Part shown: piece by piece, positions 12,760 to 20,653 of the stretch | How positions within the stretch are numbered: the first letter of the stretch is position 1 | How the letters are laid out: each line of letters opens with the position of its first letter | From: an uncultured Sulfuricurvum sp. | GTDB lineage: Bacteria > Campylobacterota > Campylobacteria > Campylobacterales > Sulfurimonadaceae | Direction: 5' to 3' | NCBI RefSeq assembly: GCF_937936435.1 | Contig: NZ_CALDDG010000039.1 | Span: 1-26,548, forward strand | Length of the DNA stretch: 26,548 bases | Position numbers and translations under genes: made by a program | The notes under the pieces: generated by a model | Database searches by the model: none | What the model was told of the DNA's origin: nothing | The model's input: only the letters and a program-made list of their open reading frames with translations

Positions 12760-13511
12760 TGCGCATTATTATCACAGGAGCGAGCAGCGGTTTAGGTGAA
12801 GCGTTAGCGCTTCATTATGCCACGAAAGAGAATCAGCTTGTACTGATCGCCCGCAGAGAAGATCGATTGGAAGCGGTAGCTCACGGGTGCCGCGACAAAG
12901 GGGCTGAGGTGGAGACGATTGTCGCCGATGTGAATGATTTTAGTCGTATGAAAGAGATCGGGATATGTTTGCGTGAAAAGCCGATTGACCGTATCATCTT
13001 TAATGCGGGAGTATCGGTTGGACACAGTGGAGGAATAACGCCGTTTGAAGATTTCGAACGGCTGTTTAAAACCAATTTTCTCAGCATCCATGCATTGTTG
13101 GAACCGATAATCCCTAGACTGATTGAACAAAAAACGGGTGATATCGTTTTTATCTCTTCTCTCGCGTCACTCTTTACGATGCCGACCTCTATAGCTTACA
13201 GCAGTTCCAAACGGGCTGTCAATGCGTATGCAGAGGGGTTGCACTATCAGTTGAAACCGTATGGAATTCATGTTATGACGATCCTGCCGGGATTTATCGA
13301 TTCGGAGATGACACAAAAAAATCGCTTTAAGATGCCGTTTTTTATGTCGACTGAGCAAGGGATAAAGCGGATCACCCATGCGATTGAACGGAAAAAAATA
13401 CGGTACGCTTTCCCTTTTAGGTTTTACTTAATGATTCGAATTGTCTCGTTACTTCCGCAGTCCTTAAGAGACAAAATTGTAAACTTCACTAATTTTAAAA
13501 AGGGTGCATAA
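12759..13511 (+). CDS. Short-chain dehydrogenase/reductase (SDR family)
   Basis: The 250-residue product is a classical SDR enzyme with a Rossmann fold. The NAD(P)-binding motif TGASSGLGEA is at residues 6-15, NAG at 82-84, and the catalytic set is S134 with Y147-x3-K151 (AYSSSKRAV). ARRED after the second strand suggests preference for NADP. The region after LPGFIDSEMT is the substrate-binding part, and the C-terminus (FRFYLMIRIVSLLPQSL) is hydrophobic, possibly membrane-associated. The substrate is unknown. The start overlaps the ccdB stop (TAATG), so expression is probably coupled to the toxin-antitoxin operon, or the operon was placed in front of the gene. A formate dehydrogenase gene follows after 24 bases. 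Confidence 0.9.
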   Translation: MRIIITGASSGLGEALALHYATKENQLVLIARREDRLEAVAHGCRDKGAEVETIVADVNDFSRMKEIGICLREKPIDRIIFNAGVSVGHSGGITPFEDFERLFKTNFLSIHALLEPIIPRLIEQKTGDIVFISSLASLFTMPTSIAYSSSKRAVNAYAEGLHYQLKPYGIHVMTILPGFIDSEMTQKNRFKMPFFMSTEQGIKRITHAIERKKIRYAFPFRFYLMIRIVSLLPQSLRDKIVNFTNFKKGA

Positions 13512-13535
13512 CCCGTACTATCAAGGAAATATCCG

Positions 13536-15611
13536 ATGGTAATCGACAGTGTTTGTACCTATTGCGGTGTTGGATGCGATATTTCTGCGGATGTTGAAGA
13601 CAACAAAATCCAGAAGATTTTTGCCAAAGAAGAGGGAACGGTTTCCCAGGGGCGTTTGTGTATCAAAGGGAAACAGGGATGGGATTTTGTTACTCATCCC
13701 AAGCGGCTTAGAAATGCCCGTGTCCGGAAATCCTTTCTAGCTAAAAATGCGACATTGTTCGCGGATTTGGATATGGATTATCTCGAACCGGTGGATCATG
13801 ACTTTTATGAAATCAGTTACGAGAGCGCCTATGAATTGGCGGCACGCAAGCTCAAATCGATTACCGATACGTACGGTTCCCATTCGTTTGCGGCGATCGG
13901 CGGTGCCCGCACGAGCTGCGAGAGTTCGTATCTGTTTCAGCATTTCACCCGCCATGTCGTCGGTTCCCCTCATGTCGATAACTGTGCCCGCGTCTGCCAC
14001 TCTCCTTCACTCAAAGGGATGCGTACGACGATCGGAGAAGGGGCGGCGACAAATCCGTTCGACGATATTTACGAGACCGAATTTATGGTTGTCATGGGGA
14101 GCAATACCACCGAAGGACACCCGATCGTTGCGAATCGGATGCTCGATGTCATCAAACAGAAAAATGTCGAACTGTCGGTATTGGATGTTCGCCGTATTCA
14201 ACTCTCCAAATCGGCGACGCATCATCTAAGCATTCCATACGAATCGAATCTGATGATTCTTAATATGATGGCGTATGTCATCTTGTCAGAGGATTTGGTT
14301 AATAAAGAATTCGTCTATTCCCGTACCAAAGGGTATGAGGAGTACAAAAGCGCTATTTTGAACGACCCGTACGCAAATCCTGAATTTCTATTGCAAATCC
14401 CGGGGTATGAATCGTTGGTCGAAGAGATTCGCAGTGTCGCCCGCAAATATGCGACACGCAAAAGCCTATTTTTCTGGGGACTTGGCATTACGGAGCATCT
14501 GGACGGATCGTATGCCGTTATGGCAATTACCCACCTCGCGATGTTGACGGGCAATATCGGCAAGCGCGGTGCCGGATTGATGCCGCTTCGGGGACAGAAC
14601 AACGTGCAGGGGACATGCGATGTAGGAATGCTTCCGTATTATGCCCCTGATTATCAGCCTCCCAAAGAAGTAGGGATGATGACGCCCGATCTGATCGATG
14701 CCATGATCGAAGGAAAGATTAAAGCTCTATACAACATCAGTGAAGATATCGCCCATATCCATCCGAATCAAAACAAGATTCATTCCGCGCTTGGAAATCT
14801 GGATCTGCTGATCGTAAACGAATTGTTTGATAATGAGATCACCAAATTCGCCGACATTATTTTCGGCGTTAAAAGTGCGTATGAAAAGACGGGGGTCTAT
14901 GTGAATGCCGAACGGCGGCTTCACCTCTCCCAGCCGCTCGTCAATGTGATGATGCCCGATGACTGGGAAGTCATCGCCGAGATATCCAAACGTTACGGAA
15001 CCGATTTCGGATTTAAAACGTCTCGGGATGTTTGGGAGAGAGTGCGTATTGACGCCCCGAACCGTTTCGGCGGAGCGAGTTATGAGAAACTCGAAACCAA
15101 CCGTTTGCAGGGGCTGCAATGGCCGGTGCAGGAAGAGGATACTCCTGTCTTGCATCTGAAAGATTTTCGGACGAAAGACGGTCTTGGAAGCTTCCGCTAC
15201 AAACAATATGAACCGCGCGAGCAGGTAGCCGAACTGTTGAACAAACCGGAATATGAGGGGTATTACCTGACAACCGGACGGGTTTTGGTCCATTACAACA
15301 ACGCCGCTCAGACCAATGCCTGTGAAAAACTCCATCGCAGCCACAGTGAAGATATCTTGCTGGTGAGCGTGGAGGACGAAGAATTTTTCGAATACAAAGA
15401 TTTCGTCGTACTGAAAAGTATGTACGGGCAAAGTGCTCCGTTACGGGTCAAAGTGAGTTCCACCGTTAAAAAAGGGACGTTGTTTACGACCTTTCACCAC
15501 TCCTCCAGCCGGATTAATTTCTTATTCGGCGATGAATCGGACGAGCTGATTAAAACAGCACGTTTTAAATCGATCAAAGTCGAGGTGATCAAACCCGACT
15601 ATCTGGAGTAG
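13536..15611 (+). CDS. Formate dehydrogenase-type molybdopterin oxidoreductase, cysteine form
   Basis: The 691-residue product is collinear with FdhF (formate dehydrogenase H), a molybdenum or tungsten bis-MGD enzyme. The [4Fe-4S] ligands are C7, C10, C14 (CTYCGVGC) and C42 (GRLCIKG). NCARVCHSP places C154-H155 at the position of selenocysteine-histidine in FdhF, so this is a Cys variant. Further landmarks are SNTTEGHPIVANRM, MLTGNIGKRGAGLMPLRGQN with NVQGTCDVG, and the C-terminal domain (TTGRVLVHYNNAAQT). No Tat signal is present, so it is cytoplasmic. No ferredoxin, NAD or membrane subunit, fdhD or cofactor gene is adjacent, so its electron partner is unknown. AAGGA precedes the ATG, and yraN follows after 2 bases. 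A different formate-like substrate cannot be excluded. Confidence 0.88.
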   Translation: MVIDSVCTYCGVGCDISADVEDNKIQKIFAKEEGTVSQGRLCIKGKQGWDFVTHPKRLRNARVRKSFLAKNATLFADLDMDYLEPVDHDFYEISYESAYELAARKLKSITDTYGSHSFAAIGGARTSCESSYLFQHFTRHVVGSPHVDNCARVCHSPSLKGMRTTIGEGAATNPFDDIYETEFMVVMGSNTTEGHPIVANRMLDVIKQKNVELSVLDVRRIQLSKSATHHLSIPYESNLMILNMMAYVILSEDLVNKEFVYSRTKGYEEYKSAILNDPYANPEFLLQIPGYESLVEEIRSVARKYATRKSLFFWGLGITEHLDGSYAVMAITHLAMLTGNIGKRGAGLMPLRGQNNVQGTCDVGMLPYYAPDYQPPKEVGMMTPDLIDAMIEGKIKALYNISEDIAHIHPNQNKIHSALGNLDLLIVNELFDNEITKFADIIFGVKSAYEKTGVYVNAERRLHLSQPLVNVMMPDDWEVIAEISKRYGTDFGFKTSRDVWERVRIDAPNRFGGASYEKLETNRLQGLQWPVQEEDTPVLHLKDFRTKDGLGSFRYKQYEPREQVAELLNKPEYEGYYLTTGRVLVHYNNAAQTNACEKLHRSHSEDILLVSVEDEEFFEYKDFVVLKSMYGQSAPLRVKVSSTVKKGTLFTTFHHSSSRINFLFGDESDELIKTARFKSIKVEVIKPDYLE

Positions 15612-15613
15612 GG

Positions 15614-15949
15614 ATGCATACCCGTGCAAAAGGCAATCTTGCCGAAGAACGCGGGTGTGAATATCTGCGTAAACGAGGATTGCGAATCATCGATCGAAAC
15701 GTGTATAACCGCTTCGGAGAGATTGATATCATAGCAATGGACGGACAGAATGTCCTTCATTTTGTTGAGGTCAAAAGCGCCCAGAGTTACGAACAGGCCA
15801 TTTATAATATCACCGTATCCAAACTGCAAAAACTTACCCGCACGATTCAAACCTATCTCCAGCACAAAAAACTGACTTTCGATTATTGTATCGATGCTAT
15901 GATCGTCAGTGAGGAAGGGGTAGACTGGATTGAAAATATTACCCTCTAA
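15614..15949 (+). CDS. yraN: YraN family protein (UPF0102), predicted endonuclease fold
   Basis: The 111-residue product belongs to the UPF0102/YraN family, which has a PD-(D/E)XK nuclease-like fold related to Holliday-junction resolvases. The family marks are AKGNLAEERGCEYLRKRGLR near the start, NRFGEIDIIAMDG (Asp of the active site) and FVEVKS (the ExK element). The length is slightly short of the usual 115-130. No clear biochemical role has been fixed for the family. It begins only 2 bases after the formate dehydrogenase stop and was probably co-transcribed with it. trxA, which often lies near yraN in this phylum by my recollection, is one gene further on. Confidence 0.9.
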   Translation: MHTRAKGNLAEERGCEYLRKRGLRIIDRNVYNRFGEIDIIAMDGQNVLHFVEVKSAQSYEQAIYNITVSKLQKLTRTIQTYLQHKKLTFDYCIDAMIVSEEGVDWIENITL

Positions 15950-16032
15950 GATGTTGTTGTTTTAATTTGTAATTTTTACATTAAATAAGATATACTTATT
16001 GCTATTTATTTTCGTTATAGAGGGGTTCAGCT

Positions 16033-16503
16033 ATGAATAGACCTGTTCCGACAAATATAGAGATAAAGTTTGAAGGCGGTAATATGATTACCGAGACTGA
16101 TCTTCGCGGTAGAATAACGTATGTAAATCGATTGTTTGTTCAGATGTCAGGATATGATAAAGATGAATTGATAGGAAAACCGCATTCAATTATTCGTCAT
16201 CCGGATATGCCAAAATGTTGTTTTCACCAAATGTGGGATACTGTTCAACAGGGTTATGCATGGGAAGGATATGTTAAAAATCTTCGTAAAGATGGTGCGT
16301 ATTATTGGGTAATTGTGACTGTGACACCCAAATTCGATGCTGATGGTAAATTATGCGGTTACATTGCTGTGCGCAAACCTCCAGGGGAATTAACACTTGA
16401 AGAGATGAAAGTAAAATATATGCAAATGATGGAACACGAGACGTGTAAAAATGAATCGAGAAGTTATATTCCGGAAATCTTCGTCCAGATGCAAGAGGGA
16501 TAA
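16033..16503 (+). CDS. PAS-domain-only sensor, CetB/Aer-like
   Basis: The 156-residue product is almost only a PAS domain (residues about 18-115). It has the Aer-type signature TETDLRGRITYVNRLFVQMS, then GYDKDELIGKPHSIIRHPDMP and LRKDGAYYWVIVTVTP. Aer PAS domains bind FAD and sense redox or energy state. In Campylobacter, CetB is a PAS-only protein of similar size that signals through the transducer CetA, so a similar role in energy taxis is plausible. No transducer, kinase or output domain is encoded nearby. Cysteines are more frequent than usual (C57-C58 right after HPDMPK, another in KLCGY, one in HETC). An AT-rich spacer of 83 bases with a GAGGGG site precedes the ATG. Confidence 0.85.
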   Translation: MNRPVPTNIEIKFEGGNMITETDLRGRITYVNRLFVQMSGYDKDELIGKPHSIIRHPDMPKCCFHQMWDTVQQGYAWEGYVKNLRKDGAYYWVIVTVTPKFDADGKLCGYIAVRKPPGELTLEEMKVKYMQMMEHETCKNESRSYIPEIFVQMQEG

Positions 16504-16567
16504 AAAAGACGCTGGCTGAGAAAAAATGTGAGAGTTATGTAATAAGTCATTTTAAAGATTGTGAAGA

Positions 16568-16573
16568 TATAAT
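16568..16573 (+). promoter_or_regulatory. Probable -10 element of trxA
   Basis: A perfect TATAAT lies 34 bases before the trxA ATG, in the 104-base spacer after the PAS gene. It would give a leader of about 28 bases holding the GAGGG ribosome-binding site. No good -35 box is visible. Confidence 0.5.
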
Positions 16574-16607
16574 GACTGAACATAAATATACGTAACGAGG
16601 GAAAACA

Positions 16608-16925
16608 ATGGCTAAATACGTTGAACTAACAGTATCTAATTTTGATGAAATGACCAAAGAGGGTGTATCATTGGTTGATTTCTGGGCTCCTTGGTGCGGA
16701 CCTTGCCGTATGATCGCTCCTGTGATCGAAGAGTTGGCGGCAGAGTATGAAGGAAAAGCAAAAATCTGTAAAGTAAATACCGATGAAGAGCAAGACATCG
16801 CCGTAAAATACGGTATCCGTTCTATTCCTACCATTCTTTTCTTCAAAAACGGTGAAGTGGTTGAGCAAATGGTCGGAGCTGCTTCTAAACAAGCATTTGC
16901 CGATAAACTAAACGCACTTCTCTAA
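16608..16925 (+). CDS. trxA: Thioredoxin
   Basis: The 105-residue cytosolic protein is thioredoxin 1, the general dithiol donor for reductases and peroxiredoxins. The active site WCGPC is at residues 29-33 (C30, C33) and the cis-proline is P74 (RSIPTILFFKNGE). Length and fold elements are standard, and there is no signal peptide. GAGGG is six bases before the ATG. The gene is followed after 8 bases by a membrane protein gene and then by trxB, so electron donor and acceptor are encoded together, as in other Campylobacterota. Confidence 0.98.
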   Translation: MAKYVELTVSNFDEMTKEGVSLVDFWAPWCGPCRMIAPVIEELAAEYEGKAKICKVNTDEEQDIAVKYGIRSIPTILFFKNGEVVEQMVGAASKQAFADKLNALL

Positions 16926-16933
16926 GAATCTTC

Positions 16934-17413
16934 GTGGCGGCGGGTAAGACGAAAAGTCTTTTTTCCCTCTCCACGTTGCTCGCTTCTTTTTTTGGTGCGG
17001 CTATGATAGCAGCCGCATTCGCATACTTCAACTACAAATTTTCAGAATACAAATTTATCGATTTTCATGATTGGGTTTTTTATCAGGAGAAGGCGATTTT
17101 TACTCCGACAGAGCCGTATTATATTGTCGTGTTGTATAGCTCCAACGTTCCCGGGGCCGTAGAAAAATTGATGCGTGAAAAAGCCAAATATCCGATTTTA
17201 GCCATCGATTATTACCAAAAAGCCCCTCCATCCAACCGCAATGTTATATTTTTACGAAGCGGTACGAACACGACTTTAAAATTCATACAGCGGTTTAATG
17301 TTTACCATTCCCCAACCGTTTTCACTATCAAAAAAAACAAAGAGACCCTTTATAAACAAGACAGTATGATACGCGAACTTGATACGCTTGAAGGGGTTTT
17401 AACAGGCGTTTGA
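16934..17413 (+). CDS. Membrane-anchored protein, possibly a cysteine-less thioredoxin fold
   Basis: The 159-residue product has one N-terminal membrane helix (residues about 10-32, LFSLSTLLASFFGAAMIAAA) and a C-terminal domain likely facing the periplasm. That domain resembles thioredoxin in layout: a strand YYIVVLYSSNVPGA where Trx has its active site, and YHSPTVFTIKKNKETLY where Trx has cis-Pro-T-x-F-F-K-x-G. There is no cysteine in the whole protein, so it cannot do thiol chemistry itself. The start is the GTG at 16934 with a poor ribosome-binding site; the ATG at codon 24 would cut the membrane helix. It lies between trxA and trxB in the same direction, so a role linked to them is inferred. 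The fold assignment is tentative. Confidence 0.72.
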   Translation: MAAGKTKSLFSLSTLLASFFGAAMIAAAFAYFNYKFSEYKFIDFHDWVFYQEKAIFTPTEPYYIVVLYSSNVPGAVEKLMREKAKYPILAIDYYQKAPPSNRNVIFLRSGTNTTLKFIQRFNVYHSPTVFTIKKNKETLYKQDSMIRELDTLEGVLTGV

Positions 17414-17458
17414 GCTGAGTTAAAACGGTCTTTCATTATGTTATTAGAAGGAAGAATG

Positions 17459-18397
17459 ATGTTGGATTGCGCGATTATCGGAGGCGGACCTGCAGGTTTG
17501 ACGGCAGGACTTTATACAACACGCGGAGGATTGGATAGCGTTACAATGTTCGAAAAAGGGATGCCCGGCGGACAGATTACGATGAGTTCGGAGATCGAAA
17601 ATTATCCAGGTGTCACCGGTCATATTACGGGAATGGACTTGATGATCCCGTGGCCGGAGCAGTGTCAACGTTTTGGTTTGAAACATGAGATGTCGGAAGT
17701 TACGCAGGTCGCTCGACGTGAGGACGGCATTTTTCTCATCCTAAAATCAGACGGTACAAAAGAGGAGGCGAAAAGTGTGATCGTGTGCACAGGGTCTACT
17801 CCGAAACGTGCCGGTTTTATCGGTGAAGATGCTTTTTTCGGACGAGGTGTAAGTACTTGCGCAACCTGCGATGGATTTTTTTACAAGAACAAAGAAGTAG
17901 CGGTTGTCGGCGGCGGAGATACGGCATTGGAAGAGGCTCTTTATCTGGCAAAAATCTGTACGAAAGTCTATCTGATCCATCGTCGTGATACGTTCCGTTC
18001 TGCACCGAATACGATTGCACGGGTCAAAAGTACCGAAAATATAGAACTGGTTTTGAATGCGGTTCCCGAAGAGGTTATCGGAGACACGCTGGGCGTAACC
18101 GGTATTCGCGTAGCGCTGAAGGACGGTTCTACGCGTCAAATTGATGTGCCGGGCGTATTCGTTTTTGTCGGAAACAATGTGAACAATCAGGTGTTGCTTC
18201 AAGAAGACGGTACTTTTTTATGTGAAATGACTTCGTGGGGCGAAGTTAAAGTGGATTTAAATATGAAAACATCGGTTCCCGGTTTGTTCGCTGCCGGAGA
18301 CATGCGCGAGTCGGCTCCGAAACAGGTCGTCTGTGCTGCAGGTGACGGTGCGGTTGCGGCATTGGGAGCAATCGCATTTGTGGACGGACATCAATAG
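17459..18397 (+). CDS. trxB: Thioredoxin reductase (NADPH, FAD)
   Basis: The 312-residue flavoenzyme transfers electrons from NADPH to thioredoxin in the cytosol. The FAD motif GGGPAGL is near residue 8, the redox-active CATC is at residues 134-137, the NADPH motif GGGDTALEEA is at 151-160 with HRRDTFR for the 2'-phosphate, and GLFAAGDMRE is near the end. The frame is open from an ATG at 17438, but AAGGA at 17448-17452 sits six bases before the ATG at 17459, which also gives the usual N-terminus (MLDCAIIGGG); 17456 is an equal alternative. The gene follows trxA and the membrane protein in one operon. Confidence 0.97.
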   Translation: MLDCAIIGGGPAGLTAGLYTTRGGLDSVTMFEKGMPGGQITMSSEIENYPGVTGHITGMDLMIPWPEQCQRFGLKHEMSEVTQVARREDGIFLILKSDGTKEEAKSVIVCTGSTPKRAGFIGEDAFFGRGVSTCATCDGFFYKNKEVAVVGGGDTALEEALYLAKICTKVYLIHRRDTFRSAPNTIARVKSTENIELVLNAVPEEVIGDTLGVTGIRVALKDGSTRQIDVPGVFVFVGNNVNNQVLLQEDGTFLCEMTSWGEVKVDLNMKTSVPGLFAAGDMRESAPKQVVCAAGDGAVAALGAIAFVDGHQ

Positions 18398-18440
18398 CGT
18401 TTAAACACTATAAGGGTAAAATACCTAACAGAATATTTTT

Positions 18441-18476
18441 GTCTCGCTGAGACAGTAGGTCTGAGAGATTATCTCT
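18441..18476 (+). other. Two small hairpins between trxB and dapB
   Basis: In the 116-base spacer (18398-18513) two short stems lie close together: GTCTC-GCT-GAGAC (18441-18453) and AGAGA-TTA-TCTCT (18464-18476). The first follows a TTTTT. They may mark the end of the trxB transcript or the leader of dapB. The octamer CGTTTAAA also occurs at both edges of the spacer. I see no standard riboswitch. Confidence 0.3.
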
Positions 18477-18513
18477 TTGGCGTTTAAAATAGAGAAAATA
18501 GGGATTATCCATT

Positions 18514-19284
18514 ATGATAAGAGCAGGTGTATTCGGCGCTGGCGGGCGTGTGGGAAAATTGTTGATTGAGGATCTCCGCCATGAGAGCGAGATTTCATTG
18601 GGTGCCGTGTATGTGCGTAATGAACTCAATTTTTCAATCGATCCATCGGTTTTGGTAACCAATGATATGGCAACGTTATTAAAAGGGAGCGATGTGATCA
18701 TCGATTTCTCTCTTCCCGACGCGACACAGGCATTATTGGAACAGGCAATCGAACACCCTAAGCCGCTGGTTATCGGGACAACAGGTTTGGACACTCATCA
18801 GATGAACCTTTTGAAAACGGCAAGCGAATCGATGCCGATCCTGTATGCGACCAACATGTCGCTGGGGGTTGCGCTACTCAATAAGCTGGTTCATATCGCT
18901 TCGAAAACCCTCGAAGGGTTCGATATCGAGATCGTTGAACAGCATCACCGCCATAAAAAAGATGCTCCCAGCGGTACGGCATTGACATTGGCTCATTCGG
19001 CCGCGGCAGGGAGAAATCTCGATTTGGATGCCGTACGTGTCAGCGGGCGCAACGGTAACATCGGAGAGCGTACGAAAGATGAAATTGCGGTGATGGCTCT
19101 TCGAGGCGGGGATATCGTCGGACGTCATACGGTTGGGTTTTACAATGAGGGAGAGTTCATTGAACTGCACCATACCGCGACCAGCCGTAATACTTTCTCC
19201 AAAGGGGCGATTCGTGCGGCAAAATGGTTGGCCGGAAAACCAAACGGCCTATACGCAATCAGCGATTGCTTGGAACTTGCATAA
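18514..19284 (+). CDS. dapB: 4-hydroxy-tetrahydrodipicolinate reductase
   Basis: The 256-residue cytosolic enzyme reduces 4-hydroxy-tetrahydrodipicolinate with NAD(P)H in the diaminopimelate/lysine pathway, which supplies peptidoglycan. The nucleotide-binding loop GAGGRVGK is at residues 8-15, VIIDFSLP and IGTTGL follow, and the catalytic segment EQHHRHKKDAPSGTA holds H144 and K148, which correspond to H159 and K163 of E. coli. The late segment VMALRGGDIVGRHTVGF is also typical. The length is normal. purF follows after 9 bases, in the same direction. Confidence 0.97.
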   Translation: MIRAGVFGAGGRVGKLLIEDLRHESEISLGAVYVRNELNFSIDPSVLVTNDMATLLKGSDVIIDFSLPDATQALLEQAIEHPKPLVIGTTGLDTHQMNLLKTASESMPILYATNMSLGVALLNKLVHIASKTLEGFDIEIVEQHHRHKKDAPSGTALTLAHSAAAGRNLDLDAVRVSGRNGNIGERTKDEIAVMALRGGDIVGRHTVGFYNEGEFIELHHTATSRNTFSKGAIRAAKWLAGKPNGLYAISDCLELA

Positions 19285-19293
19285 GGAAACAGA

Positions 19294-20643
19294 GTGCGTA
19301 GCTTAAATGAAAAATGTGCGGTAGTAGGTATTTTTGATCATCCGGAAGCGTCGAAATTGGCGTATTTCTCCCTTCATGCGCTTCAGCATCGGGGACAGGA
19401 AGCCGCGGGAATCAGTACCGGAGACGGCACGAAATTGTATACGATTAAGGATCGCGGTCTTGTAACGCAGGTCTTCGATACCCAAAAACTCAATACGCTC
19501 AAAGGGCATATGGCGATCGGGCATACCCGCTATTCGACGGCAGGGGATGACTCGATCTTGGATGCACAGCCGGTATTCGCACGATACGACTTGGGTGAAA
19601 TGTCGATTGTGCATAACGGAAATCTTACCAATGCCAAAGAGGTTCGCGATGCTCTGATCAAAAAAGGGGCGATTTTTCAAACGTTTATGGATACCGAGAA
19701 TCTGATCCATCTGATCGCCAAAAGCGATCAACACCATTTGACGGATCGAATCATCGACGCGGTTAAAAAAATCGAGGGTGCGTATTCGTTGATTTTCCTG
19801 AGCCGTACGAAAATGTTTGCGATGCGCGATCCGCACGGTTTTCGTCCTCTCAGCCTCGGGCGTGTAGGAGACGGTTATGTCGTCGCTTCGGAGACGTGTG
19901 CTTTCGATCTGATCGGTGCTGAATATATCCGTGACGTTGAACCGGGCGAATTGCTGATTTTTGAAAAAGGAAAAGCGCCCAAATCGATTAAAGTATTCGA
20001 GCCGACTCCAAAACATTGTATTTTTGAATACGTCTATTTTGCCCGTCCTGACTCGAACGTATACGGACAAAACGTATACGAAATGCGTAAAGCGATGGGA
20101 AAAGAGCTGGCTAAAGAGCAGCCTATCGAAGCCGATATGGTCGTTCCTGTACCTGATGGCGGTGTTCCTGCTGCGATCGGCTACTCACAGCAAAGCGGCA
20201 TCCCGTATGAGATGGCGATTATGCGCAATCACTATATCGGGCGTACGTTTATCGAACCGACGCAGGAGATGCGCGATTTGAAAGTGAAGATGAAACTCTC
20301 TCCGATCGAGCGTTTGATCAAAGGAAAACGCTTAATCGTCGTCGATGACTCGATCGTACGCGGTACGACAAGCCGTCAGATCGTACGGATGCTCAAAGCC
20401 GCCGGTGCGGCGGAAGTGCATATGCGTATTTCCAGCCCGCCGACAACCGATCCGTGTTATTACGGTGTCGATACTCCGGATAAAGAAAAACTGATCGCAG
20501 CCAATATGACGAATGAAGAGATCTGCGCCTTTATTGAAGCCGATTCGTTAGGGTATTTGAGTAATGAAGCACTATTGAGCAGTGTAAACGGCAAAGAAGA
20601 AAATTATTGTACTGCCTGTTTTACCGGCAAATATATCATTTAA
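19294..20643 (+). CDS. purF: Amidophosphoribosyltransferase
   Basis: The 449-residue enzyme performs the first committed step of purine synthesis, making phosphoribosylamine from PRPP and glutamine. The glutaminase nucleophile is C8 (EKCAVVGIF), so a 7-residue propeptide is probably removed, as in the Bacillus-type enzyme. GLN-domain motifs HALQHRGQEAAGI and HTRYST are present. The PRPP loop is IVVDDSIVRGTT. Four cysteines (C242, C388, C439, C442) match the [4Fe-4S] ligands of the Bacillus class; the E. coli enzyme lacks this cluster. The start is GTG at 19294, with AAGGA six bases upstream. The gene lies between dapB and a radical SAM gene, all tightly spaced. Confidence 0.97.
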   Translation: MRSLNEKCAVVGIFDHPEASKLAYFSLHALQHRGQEAAGISTGDGTKLYTIKDRGLVTQVFDTQKLNTLKGHMAIGHTRYSTAGDDSILDAQPVFARYDLGEMSIVHNGNLTNAKEVRDALIKKGAIFQTFMDTENLIHLIAKSDQHHLTDRIIDAVKKIEGAYSLIFLSRTKMFAMRDPHGFRPLSLGRVGDGYVVASETCAFDLIGAEYIRDVEPGELLIFEKGKAPKSIKVFEPTPKHCIFEYVYFARPDSNVYGQNVYEMRKAMGKELAKEQPIEADMVVPVPDGGVPAAIGYSQQSGIPYEMAIMRNHYIGRTFIEPTQEMRDLKVKMKLSPIERLIKGKRLIVVDDSIVRGTTSRQIVRMLKAAGAAEVHMRISSPPTTDPCYYGVDTPDKEKLIAANMTNEEICAFIEADSLGYLSNEALLSSVNGKEENYCTACFTGKYII

Positions 20644-20653
20644 GGTCCGCTGG

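Noticed and set aside
12191..13511. ccdAB as part of a larger mobile element
   Set aside because: No integrase, transposase, terminal inverted repeat or tRNA-type attachment site was seen around it.
13747..14229. Plus-strand ORF of 160 codons in another frame of the formate dehydrogenase gene
   Set aside because: It is an out-of-frame shadow with an Arg/Ser-rich composition and no conserved motif.
14727..15431. Long minus-strand ORF (234 codons) inside the formate dehydrogenase gene
   Set aside because: It is fully antisense to a well-recognised molybdoenzyme, has no domain I recognise, and reflects codon bias on the opposite strand.
15950..16032. TATACT (15991-15996) as the promoter of the PAS gene
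   Set aside because: The only -35-like match (TTTACA) is 10 bases away, too close, and the whole spacer is AT-rich, so such matches are expected by chance.
19303..20070. Minus-strand ORF of 255 codons opposite purF
   Set aside because: It is antisense to clearly conserved purF motifs, with no recognisable protein features of its own.
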